This document shows, one piece after another, positions 16,147 to 23,461 of a stretch of DNA of 32,538 nt. The position numbers and the translations under genes were made by a program. How positions within the stretch are numbered: the stretch's first letter is position 1; every line of letters begins with the position of its first letter. Below the pieces are notes generated by a model. That model saw only the letters and a list, made by a program, of their open reading frames with translations. It was not told the origin of the DNA and searched no databases. The stretch comes from Gudongella sp051744365 (GTDB lineage Bacteria > Bacillota > Clostridia > Tissierellales > Tissierellaceae): NCBI GenBank assembly GCA_051744365.1, contig JBNJCX010000020.1:1-32538 (forward strand), written 5' to 3'.

Positions 16147-16857
16147 ATGTTTAAAGAAATTCAAAAAAAACAAAAATTATATATGATGGTTGTTGAACAG
16201 ATAAAATCTTTGATAGAAGAAGAACAACTTATTTGTGGGGATAAATTACCTTCCGAAAGAGAATTGTCGACAGAATTTGGACTCTCTAGAGCTACGGTTA
16301 GGGAAGCAATGAGTGCTTTGGAGATAATGGGGCTTGTTGAGGTCAAGCCTGGACTTGGAACATTTGTATCAGAATGTAAGGATGATAATTCAGGTGTATT
16401 GATTGAGCTTACAGAGAAAGATGCAATTAGTCCAACAGAAATATTTGAGGCTAGAATAATTTTAGAACCACAATTGTCAAAATTGGCATCTCAAAGAGCA
16501 ACACAAGAAGATTTAGACAACCTTTTGGAAATTATAAATGCTACTGAATTATTGTCTGAAGATCAAATTGAAGAATTTGAAAAATTGGATGAAGAGTTTC
16601 ATTCTATAATTGCCAGGGCCTCATATAATGATGTCCTACTAAACTTTGCTGAAAACATAAATAGATTAAGAAATAGTAGACTTTGGGGAAATATGAAATA
16701 TAAAAGTCTAAAAAAGAGTGGACGAATAACAAGGTATAAAAAAGAGCATAAAGATATATATGAAGCATTGGTTAACAGGGATTTCAGTCAAGCGGAATAT
16801 TTAACCAAGAAGCATTTGATAGACATTAGAGGAGATATTTTCGATGATGCAGATTAA
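16147..16857 (+). CDS. GntR-family (FadR subfamily) transcriptional regulator
   Basis: 236 residues. The N-terminal winged helix-turn-helix has the GntR signature (GDKLPSERELSTEFGLSRATVREAMSALEIMGLVEV), and the C-terminal FCD domain begins near EIFEARIILEP. FCD metal-binding residues appear in KLDEEFHSIIARAS and in the last helices (KEHKDIYEAL and KKHLIDI). Such regulators usually sense an organic acid and control the surrounding genes. I start at ATG 16147 because AGAGGTG lies just upstream; an in-frame ATG at 16123 is less likely. It sits between the dehydrogenase and the alcohol dehydrogenase, and is probably the local regulator. A candidate site is TGGTAAGCCA at 9923. Confidence 0.9.
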   Translation: MFKEIQKKQKLYMMVVEQIKSLIEEEQLICGDKLPSERELSTEFGLSRATVREAMSALEIMGLVEVKPGLGTFVSECKDDNSGVLIELTEKDAISPTEIFEARIILEPQLSKLASQRATQEDLDNLLEIINATELLSEDQIEEFEKLDEEFHSIIARASYNDVLLNFAENINRLRNSRLWGNMKYKSLKKSGRITRYKKEHKDIYEALVNRDFSQAEYLTKKHLIDIRGDIFDDAD

Positions 16858-16887
16858 CATTAATAATCCATATGAGGAGGAGTACAA

Positions 16888-18051
16888 ATGTTCAAATCAT
16901 TTTTATTTAACACACCCGAAATTCATTTCGGGATTGATTCAATATTTGAGGTAGGTGTTGAAGCTAAAAAACTGAATGCAAAAAAAGTTTTATTTATTTC
17001 AGGAAACAATGTAAGAAAAAACGGGTATGTTGAGAAGGTTGAAGAATTATTGAGAGAAGTAGGAATTGAAGTTATTACTTTGATGGAGGAAAGAAGGACA
17101 CCAGAACCAACTACTGATTTACCAGAATCAGCTGCAAAACTTGCTAAAGAAGAAAACGTTGATCTAATCATCGGTATGGGTGGTGGAAGTATTCTTGATG
17201 TGGCAAAAATGGCTGCAGCATTAATGACTAATCCTTTGACAACAAGAGAATACTTTGGTAAAGAGAAAGTTGAAAATAAAGCTATGCCATCTATACTTAT
17301 ACCTACAACTTCTGGAACAGGCTCTGAGGTTACAAAGCATGCAATATTCTTGGATGAAGAAAATAATGTTAAGAAGGCAGTTGCATCTTCTGCAATTATG
17401 CCAACAGTGGCAATAATTGATCCGATGACTACAATAACATGTCCTCAAAAGGTTACTGCTGATACAGGATTTGATGCATTTTTACATGCTGCAGAGCCAT
17501 TTGTTTCTAATAGAGCGAGCATGTTGACAGATACTATATCATTAGAAGCAATTAGTATCATTTCAAAGTGGTTAGGTCCTGCATATGCGGACGGAAATAA
17601 CATTGAAGCAAGATATTATATGTCATTGGGATCATTACTAGCAGGATTAGTCTTGAATAACGCTGGAACATCTTTAGTCCATGCACTGGCATATCCTATT
17701 GGTGGAGAGTTCCATGTTCCACATGGCCCAAGCTTGACAGGTTTAGTTAATTCTTGTTTTAGTTATATTACAGTAGCTAAACAAGATAAATTTGCTAAAA
17801 TTGCTGAAGCAATGGGAGAAGTCACAGTTGGTTTATCAGAAAGAGAAGCTGCTATTTGTGGATTGAACGCAATTGATAGACTGATGAAGAAGGTTGAGTT
17901 GCCTACAACTCTTACTGAAATGGGTATAACAGATAAATCAAAGGTTGATAGATGGGCTGAGGAAGCTTTTATGGAAAAAAGACTATTGGGTAGAGCAGCC
18001 AGACAACTTAGCGTTGAGGACATAAAGAAAATTTACAATAATGCTTTTTAA
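16888..18051 (+). CDS. Iron-containing alcohol dehydrogenase
   Basis: 387 residues, the usual length for family III (iron-type) alcohol dehydrogenases, which interconvert alcohols and aldehydes with NAD(P). The nucleotide-binding GMGGGSILDVAK (96-107) and PTTSGTGSEVTKHA (139-152) are present, and the metal ligands Asp196, His200, His265 and His279 are all conserved (GFDAFLH, SLVHALAYPIGGEFHVPHG). It lies 30 bases after the regulator and 62 before panB copy 2. It could handle an aldehyde made in the pathway, or dispose of reducing power; the physiological substrate cannot be told. GAGGAGGAG precedes ATG 16888. Confidence 0.93.
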   Translation: MFKSFLFNTPEIHFGIDSIFEVGVEAKKLNAKKVLFISGNNVRKNGYVEKVEELLREVGIEVITLMEERRTPEPTTDLPESAAKLAKEENVDLIIGMGGGSILDVAKMAAALMTNPLTTREYFGKEKVENKAMPSILIPTTSGTGSEVTKHAIFLDEENNVKKAVASSAIMPTVAIIDPMTTITCPQKVTADTGFDAFLHAAEPFVSNRASMLTDTISLEAISIISKWLGPAYADGNNIEARYYMSLGSLLAGLVLNNAGTSLVHALAYPIGGEFHVPHGPSLTGLVNSCFSYITVAKQDKFAKIAEAMGEVTVGLSEREAAICGLNAIDRLMKKVELPTTLTEMGITDKSKVDRWAEEAFMEKRLLGRAARQLSVEDIKKIYNNAF

Positions 18052-18113
18052 TTAGAGTCTAGGTTTTGCAGTCTTATCAAGAATTGAGTAGATATACTAG
18101 GAGGTAATAATAA

Positions 18114-18962
18114 ATGAAAAAGAAGAGCATACTTGATTTTCACAATATGAAAAAAAACAAAGAAAGAGCTACATGGGTAACTGCTTATGATTTTCCAATG
18201 GCATCTTTTGCTGAACAGGCAGGCATTGACATGATATTGGTTGGAGACTCACTTGGAATGGTAACATTAGGTTACCAAGGTACGGTTCAGGTTACGATGG
18301 AAGATTGCATATCACATAGTCAAGCTGTAAAAAGAGGTGCACCTAAGACATTTATAATTGGCGATATGCCATTTGGTTCATATCACGAGTCAGATGCACA
18401 AGCAGTAGCAAATGCCGTGAGATTTTTAAAAGAAGCAGATGTAGACGCGATAAAACTCGAAGGTGGGTTAAGAGTCATTAGTAGAATTAAGGCAATTTCA
18501 GATGCAGGAATTGTAGTTTTCGGTCATATTGGTTTAACTCCACAAAGTGCAGGACAGCTTGGTGGTTTTAAAGCTCAAGGATTATATGTGGATAGTGCAA
18601 GAGAATTGATAAATGATGCTTTGGCAATTGAGGAAGCTGGTGCATTGGCATTGTTATTGGAGGCTGTACCCCCAGAACTTACCGAGTTTATAGCCAATAA
18701 GCTTTCTATCCCTGTATACTCAATAGGTGCAGGTCTTCCTTGTGATGGGCAACTTATTATATGCGGCGATATGTTGGGGATGTTCCAGGCATTTACTCCA
18801 AAATTTGTCAAGAAATACGCTAACGTAGCTGAAGTAATAACAAATGCTTTTAAAGAATATATCGATGATGTTAAGAATGATAAGTTTCCGGAAGATAAGC
18901 ATGTATATCATATAAAAGATAGCCTTGAGGATTTTGAAAAATTATTTAATGAGTACAAATAG
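18114..18962 (+). CDS. panB: PanB-family hydroxymethyltransferase, copy 2
   Basis: 282-residue paralogue of the protein at 390. Family residues are kept: Asp45, Asp84, Lys114, Glu116, His138 and Glu183. The loop after the first Mg ligand differs from copy 1 and from typical PanB: LGYQGTVQVT here, QGLDGTVPVT in copy 1, QGHDSTLPVT in E. coli. The usually conserved proline is Gln in this copy. It sits in an apparent operon with the alcohol dehydrogenase, hydroxyacid dehydrogenase and TAXI importer, and lacks pantothenate genes beside it. My reading is a retro-aldol enzyme that removes a one-carbon or small aldehyde unit from a branched oxo acid, but a forward ketopantoate role cannot be excluded. 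AGGAGGT precedes ATG 18114. Confidence 0.85.
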   Translation: MKKKSILDFHNMKKNKERATWVTAYDFPMASFAEQAGIDMILVGDSLGMVTLGYQGTVQVTMEDCISHSQAVKRGAPKTFIIGDMPFGSYHESDAQAVANAVRFLKEADVDAIKLEGGLRVISRIKAISDAGIVVFGHIGLTPQSAGQLGGFKAQGLYVDSARELINDALAIEEAGALALLLEAVPPELTEFIANKLSIPVYSIGAGLPCDGQLIICGDMLGMFQAFTPKFVKKYANVAEVITNAFKEYIDDVKNDKFPEDKHVYHIKDSLEDFEKLFNEYK

Positions 18963-19004
18963 GTAGATTAATAAAACTATATGATTTTTTGTTTATGAAT
19001 TATG

Positions 19005-19047
19005 TATAATTGGCTGCAATAACATCCGTTATACGCAGCTAATTATT
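19005..19047 (+). terminator. Imperfect hairpin after panB copy 2
   Basis: ATAATTGGCTGCAATAAC (about 19006-19023) pairs with GTTATACGCAGCTAATTAT (19028-19046) apart from one mismatch and a small bulge, and AT-rich sequence follows. It probably ends or weakens the transcript within the 245-base gap before the ABM gene. A 16-bp AT palindrome is at 19101-19116. Confidence 0.5.
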
Positions 19048-19207
19048 ATATTTAAAACGGGTTAATAATCAGAAATTTTTCTTAAAAGAATGTTTGTTAG
19101 AATAATTTAAATTATTTATTTAAGACAGAATACTTTAACAAATTTATGATAACTTTAGCTCACGGGAAATGGTGGTTTTTAATATAATTTGAAAGAGTGG
19201 TGGATGA

Positions 19208-19492
19208 ATGAATAATTTCGTTGTAACGGTAAAATTCATAGTATATCCTGAAAAAATAGATGAGTTTATTCCAATTATGATGAAAAATGCCAGGGAGAGC
19301 TTATTTGAAGAGGGATGTAGTGTTTTTGATGTTTCGAAAATGGACAATACCGTATATCTCTATGAGGTATATAAATCTGAGCAATCTTTTAAAGAACATA
19401 TGGAAACCAAACATTTCAAAGAGTTTGATAAGATTACAGAAAGTATGATTAAGAATAAAATTGTTGAAACATTTTTTATGATAGAAAAGTAG
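19208..19492 (+). CDS. ABM-domain protein (antibiotic biosynthesis monooxygenase fold)
   Basis: 94 residues covering one ABM domain, a dimeric ferredoxin-like fold found in YgiN-type quinol monooxygenases, LsrG and haem-degrading enzymes. The diagnostic stretch LYEVYKSEQSFKEHMETKHF lies mid to late in the protein, and the N-terminal VTVKFIVYPEKIDEFIPIM strand-helix also fits. In an anaerobe an oxygenase role is unlikely; some relatives act as isomerases or as small-molecule binding proteins. It is 24 bases upstream of the DUF1537 gene and probably co-transcribed with it. GAGTGGTGG precedes ATG 19208. Function unknown. Confidence 0.8.
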   Translation: MNNFVVTVKFIVYPEKIDEFIPIMMKNARESLFEEGCSVFDVSKMDNTVYLYEVYKSEQSFKEHMETKHFKEFDKITESMIKNKIVETFFMIEK

Positions 19493-19516
19493 ATATATAA
19501 TTATGGGAAGGTTCTT

Positions 19517-20797
19517 ATGAAAAAAAACGGAAATAATAATAGGTTATATTTTGGGTGTGTAGCTGATGATTATACAGGTGCCTCAGACATAGCATCTTTT
19601 TTTTCATTGGCAGGCTTAAAAGTTTTAATGTTCAATGAATTACCAGATCAGGATTATGTACCTTCTAATGATACAAATGTTATCGTAATAGCATTGAAAA
19701 TAAGAGATATAGATCCGGATTTGGCAGTAAATCAGGCGTTACAAGGTTTTAGATGGCTTAAGGACAAAGGAGCTAAGCAATATTTCTTTAAATATTGCTC
19801 AACATTTGATTCAACTACAAAAGGTAATATCGGACCAATAATAGACAGTATATTAGAGGAGTTTGAGGAAAAATACACAATAATTTCGCCGGCACTACCT
19901 GTAAATGGGAGAAAAGTAAAAAACGGCAAATTGTTCGTGAATGACGTCCCTCTGCAGGAAAGCTACATGAAGAATCACCCGGTTACACCGATGTGGGATT
20001 CTAGGATTTCTGAGTTAATGAAGGAACAGGGTAAATACAATACCTATCTTGTATCTATCAAAGATATGAAAGATGGAGATGAAAAAATAAGAAGTACTAT
20101 AGAAAATGGTAAAGGAAGTCATTTCTATCTGGTTCCAGATTATTTTGAAGAATCTCATGAGGCTTTGATTGTAAAGAGATTTGGTGATTTAAAAATTTTG
20201 ACAGGAAGTTCTGGTCTTGCATATGAACTTGGCCGTAAATTTAAAGAAGCAAACAAAATATCAGACAGTGAATCATTGAAGGAAATATCAGAAGGTGGAG
20301 GTATAGTTATTTCTGGGAGCTGTTCAGTAACCACACAAGGACAGATTGAGAGCTTCCTAGCTACAGGAAATAAAGCTTTCAGACTATATCCTGATAGTCT
20401 CCTTAAGGGGGAACAGACATTTGAAGAGATTATTAGTTTTGTTGAGTCCAATCATAAAGACGATATCTTGATCTATAGCTTTTCATCTAATCTGGACAAT
20501 GAGGACACGCATTATACCAAAGAAGACAGAAGAGAAATTCTAGAATCTACAATGGGAATGATAGCATATGAGTCAATAAAGCGAGGTGCTAAAAGAATCG
20601 TTGTTGCAGGAGGGGAAACCTCAGGTGCAGTCAGCAAGAGATTAGGTTACAGGTCTTTTATGATTGGAGGATCAGTTTCTCCAGGGGTACCGATTTTGAT
20701 ACCAGAGCAAGATACAGATATTAGATTAGTTCTTAAGTCAGGGAATTTCGGTGATAAGGATTTTTTTGCGAGGGCATTAAAACTTATGGATGAATAA
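19517..20797 (+). CDS. Four-carbon acid sugar kinase family protein (DUF1537)
   Basis: 426 residues, full length for the DUF1537 family of ATP-dependent kinases (relatives OtnK and DtnK phosphorylate 3-oxo-tetronate and threonate). The N-terminal substrate domain has ADDYTGASD (16-24) and FKYCSTFDSTTKGNIGP; the C-terminal nucleotide domain has SGSCSVTTQGQ, VVAGGETSGAVSKRLG (GGETSG at 365-370) and KSGNFGDKDFF. In known pathways these kinases work with a HIBADH-family dehydrogenase and an aldolase or decarboxylase. Here a HIBADH-family gene is in the same block and a PanB-like enzyme could play the carbon-carbon cleaving part. The substrate is probably a hydroxy or oxo acid, but its identity is open. 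Confidence 0.9.
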   Translation: MKKNGNNNRLYFGCVADDYTGASDIASFFSLAGLKVLMFNELPDQDYVPSNDTNVIVIALKIRDIDPDLAVNQALQGFRWLKDKGAKQYFFKYCSTFDSTTKGNIGPIIDSILEEFEEKYTIISPALPVNGRKVKNGKLFVNDVPLQESYMKNHPVTPMWDSRISELMKEQGKYNTYLVSIKDMKDGDEKIRSTIENGKGSHFYLVPDYFEESHEALIVKRFGDLKILTGSSGLAYELGRKFKEANKISDSESLKEISEGGGIVISGSCSVTTQGQIESFLATGNKAFRLYPDSLLKGEQTFEEIISFVESNHKDDILIYSFSSNLDNEDTHYTKEDRREILESTMGMIAYESIKRGAKRIVVAGGETSGAVSKRLGYRSFMIGGSVSPGVPILIPEQDTDIRLVLKSGNFGDKDFFARALKLMDE

Positions 20798-21028
20798 ATT
20801 TATGAGATTAGTTTAATAATAAATTTAAAAGTTGGAATAACTGTAACGCATTCAATTAAATATAAAGCAATTTATAGTAATACATGGACTGGTTTTATTC
20901 GTGAGGATAATGAATAAAGAAAAATATTTATCACATAAATAAAGTCATAGAAGATGACTGCAAAATAATCAGATATATAGACTAACTCAGAAACAAAGCA
21001 TAGATAGTATTACTTCCCCTTTTGCATT

Positions 21029-21063
21029 CAGATTATATCGCAAGTTTATTGTGGTATAATCTG
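21029..21063. repeat. Inverted repeat in the 434-base gap after the kinase gene
   Basis: CAGATTATA (21029-21037) and TATAATCTG (21055-21063) are perfect inverted copies 17 bases apart. The gap 20798-21231 has no credible gene; apart from this repeat and the promoter at 21136 I see nothing in it. Confidence 0.4.
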
Positions 21064-21135
21064 TAATGCTTTTATCAAATGTTTTGTAATAATGTCTAAT
21101 GGAATAGTCCAACTTTTAGATGAGAAACTTTTCTG

Positions 21136-21174
21136 TTGACATGAACATACTGGATGTTTTGTACTAACATGTCA
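21136..21174 (+). promoter_or_regulatory. Promoter of the MBL-fold gene with nested dyads
   Basis: TTGACA (21136-21141) and TGTACT (21160-21165) are 18 bases apart. The promoter is framed by TGACATG (21137-21143) and CATGTCA (21168-21174), with a second dyad AACAT-N5-ATGTT (21144-21158) inside. This arrangement suggests an operator overlapping the promoter. Confidence 0.5.
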
Positions 21175-21231
21175 CATTAGAATAATACATTTAATTATAG
21201 GTAAAATTGAATATCAAAAGGAGTGTTTGAT

Positions 21232-22050
21232 TTGTTGATAAAAACTTTAATTGAGAATCGTTCTAGTTCAGTAAATTACGAGGCTGAACATGGTTTATGT
21301 CTTTATATTGAGTTCAAAGACAAAAAGATATTATTTGATGCAGGAGAAACTGACAAATTCATTCAGAATGCTGCAAAAATGGGAGTAGATATTGAAGATA
21401 TTGATATGATGATTCTCTCTCATGGTCACTATGATCACGGAGGAGGAATTGTCTCATTCATGGAAATGAATAAAAAAGCCTTCATTTACATACAAAAGGA
21501 GGCATTCCGCAAACATGGATCTTTAGTGGATGGAGAAGTCGAAGAAGTAGGTTTGGATGTTAGCATAATTGATAATAAGAGGATAAAACTAATTGATCAA
21601 GATACACATTTTGATGATATGGTATTGTTTTCATATATCAAAGGAAACGAGATGACACCTAGAGGAAACGATAGACTACTTATGGAAAAGGATGAAAAAT
21701 GGGAAAATGATGATTTTAATCACGAACAAAATCTGTTGATTAGTGAAGGGGATAAACGAGTACTTTTTGTTGGTTGCTCACATAGAGGTATTGTAAACAT
21801 TCTTAATCAATGCGACAGGCACCTGGACAGACCCTTAACAGCTGTAGTTGGTGGATTTCATCTGTATGATCTTGACAAGAAAAATGAAGAAGATATGAAG
21901 TATCTCAACAGAGTAACTGAAAGGCTTAAGAGAAATAATGCTGGCTATTATACAGGTCATTGTACGGGCTATGATCAATATGAAGAGATGAAAAAGTCAA
22001 TGGGAGATAGAATTCAATATATTACTACAGGAACAACAATAGAAATCTAA
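21232..22050 (+). CDS. MBL-fold metallo-hydrolase
   Basis: 272 residues. The metal-binding HxHxDH motif is in SHGHYDHGGG, with further His in VGCSHRG, GGFHLYDL and TGHCTG. The N-terminal EAEHGLCLYIEFKDKKILFDAGET is typical of the MBL subgroup related to the dihydropterin-ribofuranosylaminobenzene phosphate synthase of methanopterin synthesis, but most bacterial members have no known substrate. I start at TTG 21232, where AAAAGGAG is eight bases upstream; the GTG at 21223 overlaps that ribosome site and is unlikely. It stands alone with its own promoter between the catabolic block and a tRNA gene. No signal peptide, so cytoplasmic. Confidence 0.85.
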   Translation: MLIKTLIENRSSSVNYEAEHGLCLYIEFKDKKILFDAGETDKFIQNAAKMGVDIEDIDMMILSHGHYDHGGGIVSFMEMNKKAFIYIQKEAFRKHGSLVDGEVEEVGLDVSIIDNKRIKLIDQDTHFDDMVLFSYIKGNEMTPRGNDRLLMEKDEKWENDDFNHEQNLLISEGDKRVLFVGCSHRGIVNILNQCDRHLDRPLTAVVGGFHLYDLDKKNEEDMKYLNRVTERLKRNNAGYYTGHCTGYDQYEEMKKSMGDRIQYITTGTTIEI

Positions 22051-22198
22051 AAAAATCAAATTTGGCAGGTGCTTGATTTCATAGAAGCTCATCTCTACTG
22101 GAATAATTGGGCATAAAAATCATTCGTTGGCATTTACAAAAAAATCGATAATTATTTTTATTCTTGAGTAGTTGATGAGATTAGGAAACTCCTATTTA

Positions 22199-22227
22199 TT
22201 GACAATAAAATTGCCACAGGTTATACT
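22199..22227 (+). promoter_or_regulatory. Consensus promoter of the tRNA-Arg gene
   Basis: TTGACA (22199-22204) and TATACT (22222-22227) are separated by 17 bases. The expected start of transcription is some 16 bases before the tRNA, as usual for a stable RNA gene. Confidence 0.85.
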
Positions 22228-22249
22228 ATTATAGTATTAAAGCTGACGT

Positions 22250-22326
22250 GCGCCCATAGCTCAGCTGGATAGAGTAGCTGGCTTCGAACCAGTTGGTCGG
22301 GGGTTCGAATCCCTCTGGGCGTACCA
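22250..22326 (+). tRNA. tRNA-Arg (anticodon TCG)
   Basis: All arms fold: acceptor GCGCCCA (22250-22256) with TGGGCGT (22316-22322), D arm GCTC/GAGT, anticodon stem GCTGG/CCAGT with loop CTTCGAA and anticodon TCG at 22284-22286, and T arm GGGGG-TTCGAAT-CCCTC. The discriminator A and CCA end (22324-22326) are encoded. Four G-T wobble pairs occur: 1-72, 10-25, 27-43 and one in the T stem. It has a consensus promoter. A recombinase remnant lies about 1.1 kb downstream. Confidence 0.95.
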
Positions 22327-22342
22327 AATCAAAACATCGAAA

Positions 22343-22387
22343 ACATCGGGGACGGTTCTTTTTGTTTTACACAGAAAGATTCGTCCC
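22343..22387. repeat. REP-like repeat, copy A (degraded hairpin)
   Basis: The 26-base segment 22343-22368 (core GGGACGGTTCTTTTTGTTTT) is identical to 23321-23346. With the downstream AAAGATTCGTCCC (22375-22387) it forms an imperfect 13-bp stem. It sits between the tRNA and the EamA gene. Confidence 0.75.
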
Positions 22388-22413
22388 TTTGTTTAAACAG
22401 GAGTGGATGTAAT

Positions 22414-23304
22414 TTGAAACAGAAAGAATTCAGATACAGCTTAATGGTATTACTGGGTGCGATTTTGTGGGGAACAATTGGAACAGCGCAGCATTTTGCA
22501 CCTGAAGGAGCCACACCTATATCAATTGGTGCGGTTAGACTTGCTATTGGTGGGGGAGCAATTATGCTTTATGCATTCCTCAAAGGTAAGCTTAATGGAA
22601 AAGAAATATTGTCTAAATGGAATACATATATAGGAGCAGTTGGTATGGCATCATTTCAACTTACATTCTTTGCAGCGGTTAAATTGACCGGAGTAGCAAT
22701 GGGAACAGTGGTTGCCATAGGAAGCGCACCAATCTTTGCAGGATTGATTTCCATACTTGTAAACAAGGAAAGTCCAGGTATCAAATGGCTTGTTTCAACA
22801 ATCGTATCAGTAATGGGATGTATTCTACTGGTAACAGGAGGGGAAGACTTGTCATTGAATATGAATGGAATATTTATGGCACTTGGAGCAGGTTTGTCTT
22901 ATGCGGTATACACCGCAGCAACAAAGAATTTGCTGGGAGATTATTCACCTGAGATGGTTACAGGAGTTGTATTCACAATTGGAGCAATAATACTTTCACC
23001 GTTTCTTTTGATCTATAGCTTGGATTGGCTTGTGACTGCACAAGGAATAGGTGTAGCTCTTCATCTAGGATTGATCACCACTGCCTTTGCATATGTTGTT
23101 TTTTCATATGGATTATCAGGGATAAAACTACACAAAGCAGTTACATTGACACTAGCTGAGCCTGTAACGGCCTCAATTCTGGGAGTATTCTTACTTAAGG
23201 AGCAATTGTCCACAATTTCCGGGATTGGAATGGGACTTGTATTTGCAGGGCTCGTAATACTTTCAATAACAAGACCTGCAGGGAAAAGGAAACCCGTTAT
23301 CTAA
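22414..23304 (+). CDS. EamA/DMT-family transporter
   Basis: 296-residue membrane protein with about ten hydrophobic segments arranged as two EamA repeats. The first repeat begins LLGAILWGTIGTAQHFAPEG, and the second begins near GIFMALGAGLSYAVYTAATKNLLG. The end of each repeat has the typical proline/glutamate pattern (LAEPVTASILGVFLLKEQLS). The family exports amino acids, metabolites or other small molecules; the substrate is unknown. The start is TTG 22414, with AGGAG ten bases upstream; the ATG at 22407 runs straight into a stop. The gene is bracketed by identical 26-bp direct repeats (22343 and 23321) and ends just before a strong hairpin. Confidence 0.9.
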   Translation: MKQKEFRYSLMVLLGAILWGTIGTAQHFAPEGATPISIGAVRLAIGGGAIMLYAFLKGKLNGKEILSKWNTYIGAVGMASFQLTFFAAVKLTGVAMGTVVAIGSAPIFAGLISILVNKESPGIKWLVSTIVSVMGCILLVTGGEDLSLNMNGIFMALGAGLSYAVYTAATKNLLGDYSPEMVTGVVFTIGAIILSPFLLIYSLDWLVTAQGIGVALHLGLITTAFAYVVFSYGLSGIKLHKAVTLTLAEPVTASILGVFLLKEQLSTISGIGMGLVFAGLVILSITRPAGKRKPVI

Positions 23305-23320
23305 CAATATCAGGGACCAA

Positions 23321-23400
23321 ACATCGGGGACGGTTCTTTTTGTTTTTGCCACCAAACATTAACTGGCAAAACAAAAAGAACCGTCTCTGGCGTTTTTTGC
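23321..23400 (+). repeat. REP-like repeat, copy B, full hairpin and likely terminator
   Basis: 23326-23351 pairs with 23364-23388 over about 25 bp, with a single bulged T and a 12-base loop, and a TTTTTT run follows at 23393-23398. The first arm repeats copy A, and the second arm is the same sequence inverted. It can act as the terminator for the EamA gene. Confidence 0.8.
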
Positions 23401-23404
23401 TTCA

Positions 23405-23425
23405 GAGGTGACAATACGTCACCTC
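23405..23425. repeat. Perfect inverted repeat
   Basis: GAGGTGAC (23405-23412) and GTCACCTC (23418-23425) flank AATAC. It lies between the REP-like hairpin and the recombinase remnant. Role unknown; it could be a trace of the mobile element. Confidence 0.4.
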
Positions 23426-23461
23426 CATAAATACTAAGACCATATTTTGTTGTGGGCTTAC

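Noticed and set aside
19101..19116. 16-bp palindrome AATAATTTAAATTATT as an operator
   Set aside because: It is pure A/T in an A/T-rich gap, where such palindromes are expected by chance.
22053..22078. AAATCAA/TTGATTT hairpin after the MBL gene as terminator
   Set aside because: The stem is short, A/T-only apart from one pair, and lacks a T-run on the plus strand.
23326..23388. CRISPR-like repeat or insertion sequence
   Set aside because: There are only a few copies of the repeat, not regularly spaced, with no spacers and no transposase; a REP-like element fits better.
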